Source: Paenibacillus bovis (GTDB lineage: Bacteria; Bacillota; Bacilli; Bacillales; Bacillaceae_C). From it: a stretch of DNA of 61,379 nucleotides. The notes under the pieces were generated by a model. The model saw only the letters and a program-made list of their open reading frames with translations. It had not been told where the DNA came from and searched no databases. The stretch lies in NCBI GenBank assembly GCA_007679095.1, contig VEFU01000024.1:1-61379 (forward strand). Reading direction: 5' to 3'. This document shows positions 34,091 through 42,503 of this stretch, piece by piece; position 1 is the stretch's first letter, and the number at the start of each line of letters is the position of its first letter. Made by a program: the position numbers and the translations under genes.

Positions 34091-34600
34091 CGTGACCTCC
34101 TTCATCCATTTTCCCTTTAACCGGGCATGATGCAAGCTTCAATTTGACCGCCTACAGCTATTTTTCTTCCAACCGAGCATGATATAGCCTCCAACGTGAC
34201 CACCTTCATTCTTTTCTCCTTCAACTGGGCACGCAGCAACCTCCTGCGTGACCACCTTCATCCTTTTCTCCTTCAACTGGGCACGTTGCAACCCCCTGCG
34301 TGACCACCTTCATTCTTTTCTCCTTCAACTGGGCACGCAGCAACCTCCTGCGTGACCACCTTCATCCTTTTCTCCTTCAACTGGGCACGTTGCAACCTCC
34401 TGCGTGACCACCTTCATCCTTTTCTCCTTCAACTGGGCACGTTGCAACCCCCTGCGTGACCACCTTTATCCTTTTCTCCTTCAACTGGGCACGCAGCAAC
34501 CTCCTGCGTGACCACCTTTATCCTTTTCTCCTTCAACTGGGCACGCAGCAACCTCCTGCATGACCGCCTTCATCAGATTCCTCATCTCTTCTTGCCCGTA
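34091..34600. repeat. tandem array of about nine 52-bp repeats
   Basis: The word CTGGGCACG or a variant recurs at 34121, 34173, 34225, 34277, 34329, 34381, 34433, 34485 and 34537, exactly 52 bases apart. The unit also holds TCCTTCAACTGGGCACG, CAACCTCCTGCGTGACC and CCTTCATCCTTTTCTCC. The first two and last copies are diverged, the inner six nearly identical. Copies alternate between CACGCAGCAA and CACGTTGCAA. Because 52 is not a multiple of three, no repeated protein is encoded. A related single unit lies at 41421-41490. Confidence 0.9.
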
Positions 34601-34760
34601 CCATTTAGACCGGTCACTAATTCTCCAAAACCACTTCTTTAGTACCTTAATCCTAATAAGGCTTTTTTTCATTGTTAATTAGTTTAGGGCAACTACCCAA
34701 TCACTTAGGCTTTTTAAGCATATTCTTAATTGATATCAAAAAAGAGGAGGAGAATTTGTT

Positions 34761-34979
34761 TTGATAAATGATTATCAACGTAGACGCCCTGGATTTGGTT
34801 TTGGAAGACCTGGTTTTGGATTAGGACTAGGCTTCTTAGGTGGTCTTGCCACAGGAGCATTATTAGCTCCAGGCCCTGGATTTGGATATAACTACCCACC
34901 ATACCCTTACTATCCGCCTTATCAGCCATACCCATATCCTTATGATTTAAATTATAATATTCCATACTCTCCATACTAA
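34761..34979 (+). CDS. small Gly/Pro/Tyr-rich protein, possible spore-coat-like
   Basis: The 72-residue product is low in complexity: RRRPGFGFGRPGFGLGLGF, a short hydrophobic LGGLATGALLAPG, then YPPYPYYPPYQPYPYPYD. Such tyrosine/proline-rich small proteins are common among spore coat and exosporium components of bacilli, but I cannot assign this one. The TTG start lies 10 bases after AGGAGG. Confidence 0.6.
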   Translation: MINDYQRRRPGFGFGRPGFGLGLGFLGGLATGALLAPGPGFGYNYPPYPYYPPYQPYPYPYDLNYNIPYSPY

Positions 34980-35205
34980 AACGTGAATAATGTTAAAGAA
35001 TATGTTTTTTACTTTGATATGGCTTACATCGCTTGATATTCAAAACTAGCAAATAAGGAATGGAATAATAAAGGCAGTTAATCTATCGTAAATCAACGAA
35101 CTCTTTTGCACTATATCAGTCTGTTATAAATAAAGTAGGTTCATCTATCTTTCCTATGGCGAATAACATGTTTGTGATTATTAGAGATTCCCTTAAACAA
35201 TGCAT

Positions 35206-35236
35206 GAACCACATAACAGTGGTTCCTTTTTATTTT
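35206..35236 (+). terminator. rho-independent terminator
   Basis: GAACCAC and GTGGTTC form a 7-bp stem followed by CTTTTTATTTT, about 225 bases after the Gly/Pro/Tyr-rich gene. The bases 34980-35205 show no gene, so this gene has a long 3' untranslated region or the terminator belongs to a small RNA. Confidence 0.8.
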
Positions 35237-35373
35237 ATAAACACCTATACAATGAGTGCTCATCATCTGTGACCGATAATCTTTGAATGACCATTCTTTT
35301 TCTAAAAGTAATACAATCTTATCTATTCTATGCCCCAGATTTTTTCTATATTTCCTATAACTCTTTACAACTA

Positions 35374-35808
35374 TTAATACTTCAGTTTATATACAATCTC
35401 CCCATCAATGACTCTACCATCTGCTTCGAATCCTAAGCTTTCATACAAATGTTTTGCTCGATTATTATTAGGCTCGAAACTTAAGTAAATCACATGGTGC
35501 TCTGTATCTTGTTTGATCCGCTCAATCAGTTTTTCCATCGCTGCTTTCCCGTACCCTTTTGACTGATACCGCGCGTCTATCATTAACCGATATATCCAAT
35601 ACTCCTTATCATCGTAATCCATGCAGTACATTGTAAACCCTACTAAAATATCACCATCATAAATCGCTAAACAAACACATTCTGGAAATGCTTTTGCCTG
35701 TGCTAAGGAAAATACATTCGTTGCCACAAATCCTTTTTGCTCTTCTGCTACACGCAAGTCAATAACATCAAAAAAGTTATTTCTATCAATATCTCTAAAC
35801 GTGATCAA
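35374..35808 (-). CDS. GNAT acetyltransferase
   Basis: The 144-residue product begins MITFRDIDRNNFFDVIDLRV and has YRLMIDARYQSKGYGKAAME and LSFEPNNNRAKHLYESLGF, the spermidine-acetyltransferase-like GNAT pattern. The TTG at 35808 has GGAGTGG 5 bases upstream and is preferred over the ATG at 35829. Confidence 0.85.
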   Translation of the reverse strand: MITFRDIDRNNFFDVIDLRVAEEQKGFVATNVFSLAQAKAFPECVCLAIYDGDILVGFTMYCMDYDDKEYWIYRLMIDARYQSKGYGKAAMEKLIERIKQDTEHHVIYLSFEPNNNRAKHLYESLGFEADGRVIDGEIVYKLKY

Positions 35809-36075
35809 TAATACCACTCCAACTATCATGATTTCTGCAATGGCAGAATAAATCTAACATACTGCAAATAACTTTATAAGAATTTTTCGAAAATAAAAAA
35901 GTCGCAATAGGCACTCATATACGAGTTATAGTGAGTTTTTCTTTAGTTTATAAATGTAAAAAACAGACCATCCCCTTATCTCGTGAAGTTACTTTTTCCC
36001 ACATTTCATTTGTAACACCTTACGTTTCAGATAGACGATTGAGCGCTCCATAATTATCATGAATGGTTTGTTTTA

Positions 36076-36371
36076 TCATGGCAGTTCTAATTTTTTATCC
36101 CATCCTGGGCCACCAATTACTTCCACCCTTAATTTTAATTCATTTATTTCCTTTAACAATCTCTTTCTTAACTTGCTGTGATTGCAATATTTCAGATGGT
36201 TCTTTTTTCTTTAAAGTCGTCCCATCATATGTAGCGCATACTTGTCTTTAAAGTCCTGACGTTCTGTACCAAATTCTTTTCCAACTGCCACAGAAAAAAA
36301 TTTTTAAGACGATCTTCTAGTTTGAATTTAGCTAATATTTTTTCGAACGTAGGTTTAGCTCTCGCCATCAT
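36076..36371 (-). pseudogene. small coiled-coil protein gene with several frameshifts
   Basis: Three frames join to a single protein-like sequence: MMARAKPTFEKILAKFKLED, then FFSVAVGKEFGTERQDFKDK and YALHMMGRL, then KKKEPSEIL, and finally RLLKEINELKLRVEVIGGPG before TGA. At least two base changes separate them. The protein of about 95 residues is not recognised. Confidence 0.6.
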
Positions 36372-36394
36372 AAAATCCCTTCTCTTATTCTAGC

Positions 36395-36577
36395 TTATCT
36401 AAAGTTGTTCTTATATATCTTTTCATACAACACCGGCGGCTGAATGGTACTATTTGGTGGTCTATCCAATTTGCGTGAAAGAAACGTCCTTTTCATCACA
36501 AGGCGAGCGATTCTTCGAGGTAAAATAGCAGCTGGGAAGCTATCTTTGTAGTGGTATTGTCGCTGTTGATATTCATC
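36395..36577 (-). pseudogene. relic reading frame without start
   Basis: An open frame of about 60 codons reads RQYHYKDSFPAAILPRRIAR, LVMKRTFLSRKLDRPPNSTI and QPPVLYEKI before TAA. It has no start codon at its upstream end and follows a stop. The amino-acid pattern looks protein-like, but no family is recognised. Confidence 0.35.
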
Positions 36578-36599
36578 TCATCTATCGCTCCTCTTAAAT

Positions 36600-36800
36600 A
36601 AAGATACTTTTTTATATACGATTAGTCTAATTCCAATAATGATAAACAAGAATTACTGTGATTGTGCCATTTTTACATTATAATCTGCGAATAACTTAAC
36701 TTCTTCTCCTATGAGATCATGTTTATTCGGATTAACAACCTCTAGTTTATAATTAAATTTAAAAAAGCATAACACACCAAATAATATACGATTTTCTGCA
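36600..36800 (-). pseudogene. decayed paralogue of the two-helix membrane gene at 42178
   Basis: The frame FNYKLEVVNPNKHDLIGEEV continues KLFADYNVKMAQSQ, then TAA, then FLFIIIGIRLIV. The intact gene at 42178-42429 encodes VNPSIHDVSNEEVQLFADYH and FCFLILIGIRLF in the same order. The N-terminal part is frameshifted, so it is a pseudogene. Confidence 0.8.
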
Positions 36801-36843
36801 TATAAGTAATATTCTCAGTCCTCCACTGTATGTGTAATTTCCT

Positions 36844-36863
36844 GTTCATCTTCCGTTCATATT
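36844..36863 (+). promoter_or_regulatory. HssR operator upstream of hrtB
   Basis: GTTCATCTT-CC-GTTCATATT is a direct repeat with an 11-base period and matches the known staphylococcal HssR site GTTCATATT-N2-GTTCATATT with one change. It ends just before a TATATAAAAT -10 region, 48 bases ahead of the hrtB start. Confidence 0.9.
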
Positions 36864-36910
36864 CGATATATAAAATGGGGATGTCAAGAAGAGATAGGAG
36901 GAATTTAGAG

Positions 36911-37945
36911 ATGAACATAGCTTGGAAAGAAATCAAAAAAAATAAAGTAAGATTTTTGATTTTAGGTTCAATTGTCTTTCTCGTTAGTTTATTAACATTT
37001 ATCATATCTGGTTTGGCAAATGGATTATCGCATGATAATGCTGCCGTAATTAAAGATTTGCCTAAAGGGCAATTTTATATGAATAAAGCCGCAGAGGAAA
37101 CATATAACCTATCAAAAATTGACAGTGATATACAAAAAGATATATTCAATAAACAAAAAGATGCTGTGGCATTTTCTATTCAAATGGGGTTTCTAAATGA
37201 CAAGGATGATAAACAACATAGCGTCGCATTTGTTACATCTACGGATTCAAAGTTTTTTAAAAATGTTAACCAAGGAGAAATTATATTAGATAGCTCTTTG
37301 AAGGATAAAGGAATAAAAGTTGGAGATACCTTAACGAATAATCAATTTAGTGGCGAATTTATTGTAAAAAGCTTTGTTGATCAAAAGAAATATAGTCATG
37401 TTCCAGTTGCTTATATCAATATGGAAAATTACAAAGAAATGTATAGAGTTAAAGAAATGCAATTAGTTTTCATCCCAGAAGGAGATTCTTCTATAGAACA
37501 TTCGGGATTACAATCATTTTCAAATAAAGAATTTCTCCAAACAATTCCAAGTTACAATGCAGAACAAATGTCTTTAAATATGATTGTTTGGTTTTTAGTT
37601 GTCATTAGTGGAATGTTGTTTGCTATTTTTTTCTACATGATGAATGTTCAAAAAATTGGTTTATATGGTATTTTAAAAGCAATTGGTATAAAAACAAGCA
37701 GACTATTTATAATGATGTGGACACAAATGCTTTTTATTACAGTAATTGCACTTATTATGTCTATAACAATTAGCCAAATTTTTAATTTGATTGCACCTGA
37801 AGGAATGCCTTTTCAGATAACCTTTGCAACAACAGCACAATTATCTATCGTTTTCCTAATTATCGGTTTTATTGGAGCTACTCTTTCTGGTATACAAATC
37901 AAAAAAGTCGAACCATTACAAGCAATACAACAAGGAGAGGCTTAA
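36911..37945 (+). CDS. hrtB: heme exporter permease HrtB (FtsX/MacB-type)
   Basis: The 344-residue product begins MNIAWKEIKKNKVRFLILG and has one N-terminal membrane segment, an extracellular domain of about 185 residues, and three C-terminal segments with IGLYGILKAIGIKTSRLF, the FtsX-type coupling region. Order, length and the opening WKEIKxxKxRxL match HrtB of staphylococci, which with HrtA removes excess heme from the membrane. AGGAGG lies 10 bases before the ATG; an upstream in-frame start at 36830 would lie in the promoter. An HssR operator precedes it. Confidence 0.88.
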   Translation: MNIAWKEIKKNKVRFLILGSIVFLVSLLTFIISGLANGLSHDNAAVIKDLPKGQFYMNKAAEETYNLSKIDSDIQKDIFNKQKDAVAFSIQMGFLNDKDDKQHSVAFVTSTDSKFFKNVNQGEIILDSSLKDKGIKVGDTLTNNQFSGEFIVKSFVDQKKYSHVPVAYINMENYKEMYRVKEMQLVFIPEGDSSIEHSGLQSFSNKEFLQTIPSYNAEQMSLNMIVWFLVVISGMLFAIFFYMMNVQKIGLYGILKAIGIKTSRLFIMMWTQMLFITVIALIMSITISQIFNLIAPEGMPFQITFATTAQLSIVFLIIGFIGATLSGIQIKKVEPLQAIQQGEA

Positions 37946-37946
37946 T

Positions 37947-38645
37947 ATGACAATATTTACACTTGATAAAGTAAGAAAAACCTTTTCTAATGGTGAAATA
38001 GAGGAAGAAATACTAAAAGGAATTAGCCTTTCTCTTAAAGAAGGAGAGGTAACAGCATTAGTGGGTGCATCAGGCTCTGGTAAAAGTACACTCTTAACAA
38101 TAGCTGCCGGACTTCAGCCACCATCAAACGGACACATAATATTTGAAGGCAAAAATTTGGGTACCATGAGTTCCGAGGATGTTCGAAAAATACGAGCAAG
38201 TAAATTTGGTTTTGTTTTTCAATTTGCACATCTTGTTCCTTTTCTCACAGTAGAAGAACAACTGATGCTAATGCTAGATGTATCTGAATCAAAATTAAGC
38301 AAGCAGGCAAGAAAAGCGGAAGTTAATAAAATTCTACAATTAGTTGAAATGAGTCATAGGAAAAATGCTTACCCCTCTTCATTATCAGGTGGGGAAAAAC
38401 AACGAATTGCTATTGCTCGTGCCATAATTCACGAACCTAAAGTTCTCTTCGCAGACGAGCCAACTGCTAGTCTAGACTCCAAAAGATCGAGAGGTGTTAT
38501 GTCGCTAATTGGAAATTTAACTAAAGCGTTGAATATTACTACATTAATCGTTACCCATGATGAAGAAATGCTTTCATATGTTGACCATGTTATCAAAATG
38601 AGTGATGGAATGGTTTTGCAAAGTGGGGATTATCATCCATACTAA
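37947..38645 (+). CDS. hrtA: heme exporter ATP-binding protein HrtA
   Basis: The 232-residue ABC ATPase has Walker A GASGSGKST, Q-loop region FQFAHLVPF, signature LSGGEKQRIAIARA, Walker B VLFADEPTASLD and H-loop VTHDEEM, in the LolD/MacB-like subfamily. The ATG lies one base after the hrtB stop codon and AAGGAGAGG precedes it. It powers heme export with HrtB. Confidence 0.92.
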   Translation: MTIFTLDKVRKTFSNGEIEEEILKGISLSLKEGEVTALVGASGSGKSTLLTIAAGLQPPSNGHIIFEGKNLGTMSSEDVRKIRASKFGFVFQFAHLVPFLTVEEQLMLMLDVSESKLSKQARKAEVNKILQLVEMSHRKNAYPSSLSGGEKQRIAIARAIIHEPKVLFADEPTASLDSKRSRGVMSLIGNLTKALNITTLIVTHDEEMLSYVDHVIKMSDGMVLQSGDYHPY

Positions 38646-38674
38646 TGAATTCATTAATATAATTAACATATAAA

Positions 38675-38712
38675 TGAACAGCCTACACATTTTTACCGGG
38701 CTGTTTATTTGC
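38675..38712 (+). terminator. terminator of hrtBA
   Basis: AACAGCC and GGCTGTT form a stem followed by TATTTGCTATTATTT. It separates hrtBA from hssRS. Confidence 0.7.
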
Positions 38713-38787
38713 TATTATTTATTAAATGTACTTTTAATTAAAACAGAAAACTAATAATTTGATTAAAAATAAATAGGAGAATACAGA

Positions 38788-39468
38788 ATGACTACTATTC
38801 TAATTGTAGATGATGATATCCATATTTTACAGCTAGTAAATATCCACTTGTCCGAAGCTGGGTATCAAGTATTTCAAGCAAAAGACGGAACTGAAGCATT
38901 AGGCGTTCTTAATAGAGAAGCATGTGATTTAGCAGTAGTGGATGTGATGATGCCTTTTATGGATGGTTATACATTAACAAGGGAGATCCGACAGAAATAT
39001 GATATTCCAGTCATCCTTTTAACAGCCAAGAATCAAATTGAGGATAAAGAAGAAGGATTCAAATCAGGGACGGATGATTATCTAGTCAAACCATTTGAAC
39101 CAAAAGAATTAAAGTTTAGAATAGAAGCATTATTGCGAAGATATGATAAACAATCAGATGCATCTATTATTCGCTTAGGAAGAACAACTATAAATAAAAA
39201 AAATTATGAGGTCCAGATTGGGGATCGAACGATACTTTTACCCCTAAAGGAATTCGAACTATTAGCTTTTCTGGCTTCACATCCTACGCAAGTATTTTCC
39301 CGTGATCACCTAATTGAAGTTATTTGGGGTTTGGATTATGAAGGGGATGAACGAACTGTAGATGTTCATGTGAAAAGATTAAGGGGTCGTTTTTCTAAAT
39401 TAACTAATGATTTTCAAATTAAGACAGTACGTGGGGTTGGCTATTCGCTGGAGGCTAATCGAAGATGA
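38788..39468 (+). CDS. hssR: heme-sensing response regulator HssR (OmpR family)
   Basis: The 226-residue product has a receiver domain with acidic pocket DDD (about 8-10), phospho-acceptor Asp in VVDVMMPFMDGY and Lys in DYLVKPFEP, followed by a winged-helix OmpR domain ending GDERTVDVHVKRLRGRF and TVRGVGYSLE. Sequence features and gene context match HssR. It overlaps hssS by 4 bases (ATGA). The two GTTCAT repeats in this locus are its likely binding sites. Confidence 0.9.
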   Translation: MTTILIVDDDIHILQLVNIHLSEAGYQVFQAKDGTEALGVLNREACDLAVVDVMMPFMDGYTLTREIRQKYDIPVILLTAKNQIEDKEEGFKSGTDDYLVKPFEPKELKFRIEALLRRYDKQSDASIIRLGRTTINKKNYEVQIGDRTILLPLKEFELLAFLASHPTQVFSRDHLIEVIWGLDYEGDERTVDVHVKRLRGRFSKLTNDFQIKTVRGVGYSLEANRR

Positions 39469-40844
39469 GGTCTCTTTATGTGAAGTTTGTTGTGATTACC
39501 ATTGGAATAATGATTTTTAGTGGGATCTTGGCTTTTTTTATTTCTAATACGTATTATCAGCAAAAATTAAAACCTTATAATGATCAAAAAAACACAAAAA
39601 TTGCATTAGATATTGCTGAATTTACCGCTAACCATCCTGATATGAATCTTAAAGAGTATTTGGATAATATCTCCTCCATTGGGTACCAATTTTTCTTGGT
39701 TGACAATTCTGGTGAGGAATCTTATTTTGGTGCCCCTTTTAGGGAAAATACTCTCTCTAATTCCACTAAAGAACAAGTATTAAATGGTGATATTTTTCAT
39801 GGTATTCTAAATTTTCCACAGGAAACATTTGTCACAGGTTTTTTTGCAAATGAGTTGAAGAATACGGTTGGTGTCCCGTTAACACATAACGAAGAAAAGT
39901 ATGCTCTTTTTCTTAGACCGGATATTAAACTCCTTTTTAACGAGATGCATATTTTATTTGGCTGGCTGCTAGCATTAACTATTATTCTGAGTATCATTAT
40001 GGTTATTTTAAGTACAAAATATTTAGTAAATCCTATCTCCAAACTGACAACAGCCACAAAATCACTTTCTAATGGTAATTTCAATGTTAACCTTGATATT
40101 ACTCGACATGATGAAATAGGAGAACTTTCACAAAGTTTTTTACTAATGGCCCGAAAGCTGGAGCAAATGGATGATATGAGGAAAGAGTTCATCTCGAATG
40201 TTTCTCATGATATACAGTCACCTCTATCCAATATAAAAGGCTATACAAACCTATTGGAAATGGAATCATTAAGTCCAGAAGAAAAAAGCAATTACATTTC
40301 TATCATCAACGGGGAAATTAAAAGACTCTCTACATTAACGAAACAATTATTACTACTTGCTTCATTAGATCGTGATGAGGATATTATGAAAAGAAAGTCG
40401 TTTAATCTTGGGAAGCAAATGAAAGATTTGGTAAGAAACTATCAGTGGCAAATGGCTGAAAAAGATATTACGCTCGAGTTTTCATTACCGGATATAGAAT
40501 TTACTGGGGACAAGTCTTTACTTAATACGGTTTGGGATAATCTGTTAACTAACGCCATCAAATACAATAAAACGAATGGCTGTATTGAGATATCGATTAA
40601 AGAGAAGGATAAATCAGTATTGGTAACCTTTGAAGATACTGGGATAGGACTAAATGATAAAGAGAAAGAAAGAATTTTCGAACGTTTTTATCGAGTAGAT
40701 TCTGCACGGACCCGTTCAGTTGAGGGAACAGGATTGGGTCTATCAATTGTTGCTGACATTGTTAAGCTGCATGGTGGACTGATTCATGTGAATAGTATAG
40801 AGAATGAAGGAACTACCTTCGTTGTTGAATTGCCTGTAAGTTAG
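39465..40844 (+). CDS. hssS: heme-sensing histidine kinase HssS
   Basis: The 459-residue product has two membrane segments (about 8-28 and 164-186) flanking an extracellular sensor of about 135 residues, a HAMP domain (KYLVNPISKLTTATKSLSNG), the phospho-acceptor region FISNVSHDIQSPLSNIKGY, and HATPase motifs DNLLTNAIKYN, EDTGIGL and GTGLGLSIV. Length and context match HssS, which responds to heme accumulation. Confidence 0.9.
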   Translation: MRSLYVKFVVITIGIMIFSGILAFFISNTYYQQKLKPYNDQKNTKIALDIAEFTANHPDMNLKEYLDNISSIGYQFFLVDNSGEESYFGAPFRENTLSNSTKEQVLNGDIFHGILNFPQETFVTGFFANELKNTVGVPLTHNEEKYALFLRPDIKLLFNEMHILFGWLLALTIILSIIMVILSTKYLVNPISKLTTATKSLSNGNFNVNLDITRHDEIGELSQSFLLMARKLEQMDDMRKEFISNVSHDIQSPLSNIKGYTNLLEMESLSPEEKSNYISIINGEIKRLSTLTKQLLLLASLDRDEDIMKRKSFNLGKQMKDLVRNYQWQMAEKDITLEFSLPDIEFTGDKSLLNTVWDNLLTNAIKYNKTNGCIEISIKEKDKSVLVTFEDTGIGLNDKEKERIFERFYRVDSARTRSVEGTGLGLSIVADIVKLHGGLIHVNSIENEGTTFVVELPVS

Positions 40845-40906
40845 TATTTTTCTTTTATTTGTGTCGTGCAAGACACTAGTTTGTATCCCCTCTTTAATAT
40901 TCATTT

Positions 40907-40926
40907 GTTCATACTCCGTTCATAAT
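40907..40926 (+). promoter_or_regulatory. second HssR operator, upstream of a small membrane gene
   Basis: GTTCATACT-CC-GTTCATAAT has the same 11-base period and CC spacer as the site before hrtB. TAGATT or TATAGA -10 candidates follow within about 15 bases, and the next gene begins 55 bases downstream. Confidence 0.85.
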
Positions 40927-40980
40927 CAGGAAGTAGATTATAGATGATTGCTAGGATGAACAAATGGAGGGGAATTCTGT

Positions 40981-41370
40981 ATGAATAAAAATAGTAAAAT
41001 TCTATTACGATTTGCAGGAGTTTTTGGATTGATCGGAGCAATATTAGGTGCACATATGGCTGGTTCTGGTTCATATGCATTTCGTGCAGTTCATGCACAT
41101 ATCCTTGTGGTTGGCTGGTTAACTCTTTTCGGATGGGCAGTATTCTATAAGGTTTTCCAAACAACTGAAACAGTTTTGACGAAGTTGCATATATGGAGTG
41201 CAATTATAGGTTCTATAGGTTTAACAGTAGGAATGTGGTTATATATGGTTACACCATTTAATCTACCTGAGGGAGTAACTTTATTCATTTATATTGGTGG
41301 TGGAGTCGCATTATTAATGAGTTTTCTACTATTTTTCCTATTAACATTATTTATTAAGGGAGAAAAATAG
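40981..41370 (+). CDS. four-helix membrane protein, cbb3-oxidase-subunit-1-like, putative HssR target
   Basis: The 129-residue product has four membrane segments. Histidines sit in or near them: GAHMAGSG, AVHAHILVVGWLTLFGWAVF and KLHIWSAIIG. The VHAHxxxxGW pattern is shared with short proteins that databases label as cytochrome c oxidase or cbb3-type subunit 1-like, which keep heme-ligand-like histidines. GGAGGGG precedes the ATG. The HssR-type operator in its promoter places it in the heme-stress regulon; it may bind or carry heme, which is an inference. Confidence 0.75.
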   Translation: MNKNSKILLRFAGVFGLIGAILGAHMAGSGSYAFRAVHAHILVVGWLTLFGWAVFYKVFQTTETVLTKLHIWSAIIGSIGLTVGMWLYMVTPFNLPEGVTLFIYIGGGVALLMSFLLFFLLTLFIKGEK

Positions 41371-41420
41371 GCATTAGTGATGGATCAAATGCTAAAGAGT
41401 AGAGCGGAATTTTTTTCGTA

Positions 41421-41490
41421 ACCTCCTCCTGCTCTTTTTTCTTCAAGTGAGCACGCGGCGAACTCCTGCGTGTCCTCCTCCTTCACTTTT
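41421..41490. repeat. single diverged copy of the 52-bp repeat
   Basis: TTCTTCAAGTGAGCACG, GCGGCGAACTCCTGCGTG and CCTCCTCCTTCACTTTT correspond in order to the unit of the 34-kb array. It shows that the unit is a dispersed element, amplified at one place. Confidence 0.7.
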
Positions 41491-41541
41491 AGTGTCAATT
41501 ACAACGAATTAATGTTTTATATGTATAAACCAAAAATGGTT

Positions 41542-41955
41542 TTACTTCCAAGCACCTAAAATAAGGCCCATTAAAGTAAATGTTACAACATGATAACCAG
41601 CATTAATAAGATATAATTTTAATGATTTTCGTTCAAATAGATAGGTAATCCCCATTGCTGTTGCAACCCAAAATAATCCCACCATTAATCCTGCAGTAGC
41701 ACCGATGCTAGCAGTTCTTTCTCGTCCTAAAAATAATGCTAATACAAATGAAATAATAAGTGATAGTATAAATGCTCCTCCAAAAATCTTGGCCATATTG
41801 CTATTCTTTAAATCTTCATCACTAAAACCATTTTCCTTCATCCACGATTTCGCAAATAATGCAGAATACCAAATCCCGCCAATGACAAATGCAGATAACG
41901 CAGCTACGATCACTGCAAAATAATTAATTGATTCAAGCGATTGCTGAAAATCCAT
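41542..41955 (-). CDS. DUF1761 family membrane protein
   Basis: The product of about 137 residues has four membrane segments and the DUF1761 features FVIGGIWYSALFAKSWMKEN (first helix and loop) and YHVVTFTLMGLILGAWK at the end. The ATG at 41955 fits the AAAGG site better than the ATG at 41964. Function unknown. Confidence 0.85.
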   Translation of the reverse strand: MDFQQSLESINYFAVIVAALSAFVIGGIWYSALFAKSWMKENGFSDEDLKNSNMAKIFGGAFILSLIISFVLALFLGRERTASIGATAGLMVGLFWVATAMGITYLFERKSLKLYLINAGYHVVTFTLMGLILGAWK

Positions 41956-42177
41956 TGCTTCCATCCTTTCTTTTTATACTCAATTTCTCATTTAAAACCA
42001 TTTGCCTGTCAAAAGAAATTTACTTATATTGAGGCTTGATAACTTACTTGTTAATTTCCTCAGTAATTGTAAAGCCATCTATAAAATCGTTTGCTCTGAC
42101 CAACCCACACTTAGCTCATGAAATGATGTTGGATAAGTCAAAATAATGTTCATTAACGAAAAAATCAAATTTCTACT

Positions 42178-42417
42178 TTATGAGAAATTTGGTTTTTTGT
42201 TAGATTTTTTATGTAAAAATAATCTAATTCCAATTAAAATAAGAAAGCAAAACCGTGAATGCATTATTTTACTATGATAATCTGCAAATAACTGCACTTC
42301 CTCATTACTCACATCATGTATACTTGGATTAACAGCATCTGCCTTAAAGTTAAAGTAAAAGTAGCTTAACAGACTTAGTAATATTAAAATGTTCAATATC
42401 ATTTTCCATTTTTTCAT
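42178..42417 (-). CDS. small two-helix membrane protein
   Basis: The product of about 79 residues has membrane segments WKMILNILILLSLLSYFYF and FCFLILIGIRLFLH separated by a loop with EEVQLFADYHSKI, and ends KKSNKKPNFS. The ATG at 42417 has GGGGG 5 bases upstream; 42429 is possible. A decayed paralogue lies at 36600-36800. Confidence 0.65.
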   Translation of the reverse strand: MKKWKMILNILILLSLLSYFYFNFKADAVNPSIHDVSNEEVQLFADYHSKIMHSRFCFLILIGIRLFLHKKSNKKPNFS

Positions 42418-42503
42418 TGAGTCCCCCATACTATCCCTACTTCATCTTTTCAAAAAGACGCTTAACTCTTTCCGAAGGTAAAGCGTTCTCACATTACACT
42501 CTA

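Noticed and set aside
34091-34600. CRISPR array
   Set aside because: The units are contiguous near-identical 52-bp repeats with no unique spacers, and no cas gene is present.
36742-37005. 87-residue minus-strand frame across the hrtB promoter and start
   Set aside because: It runs antisense through hrtB and its operator; only its end overlaps the decayed paralogue relic.
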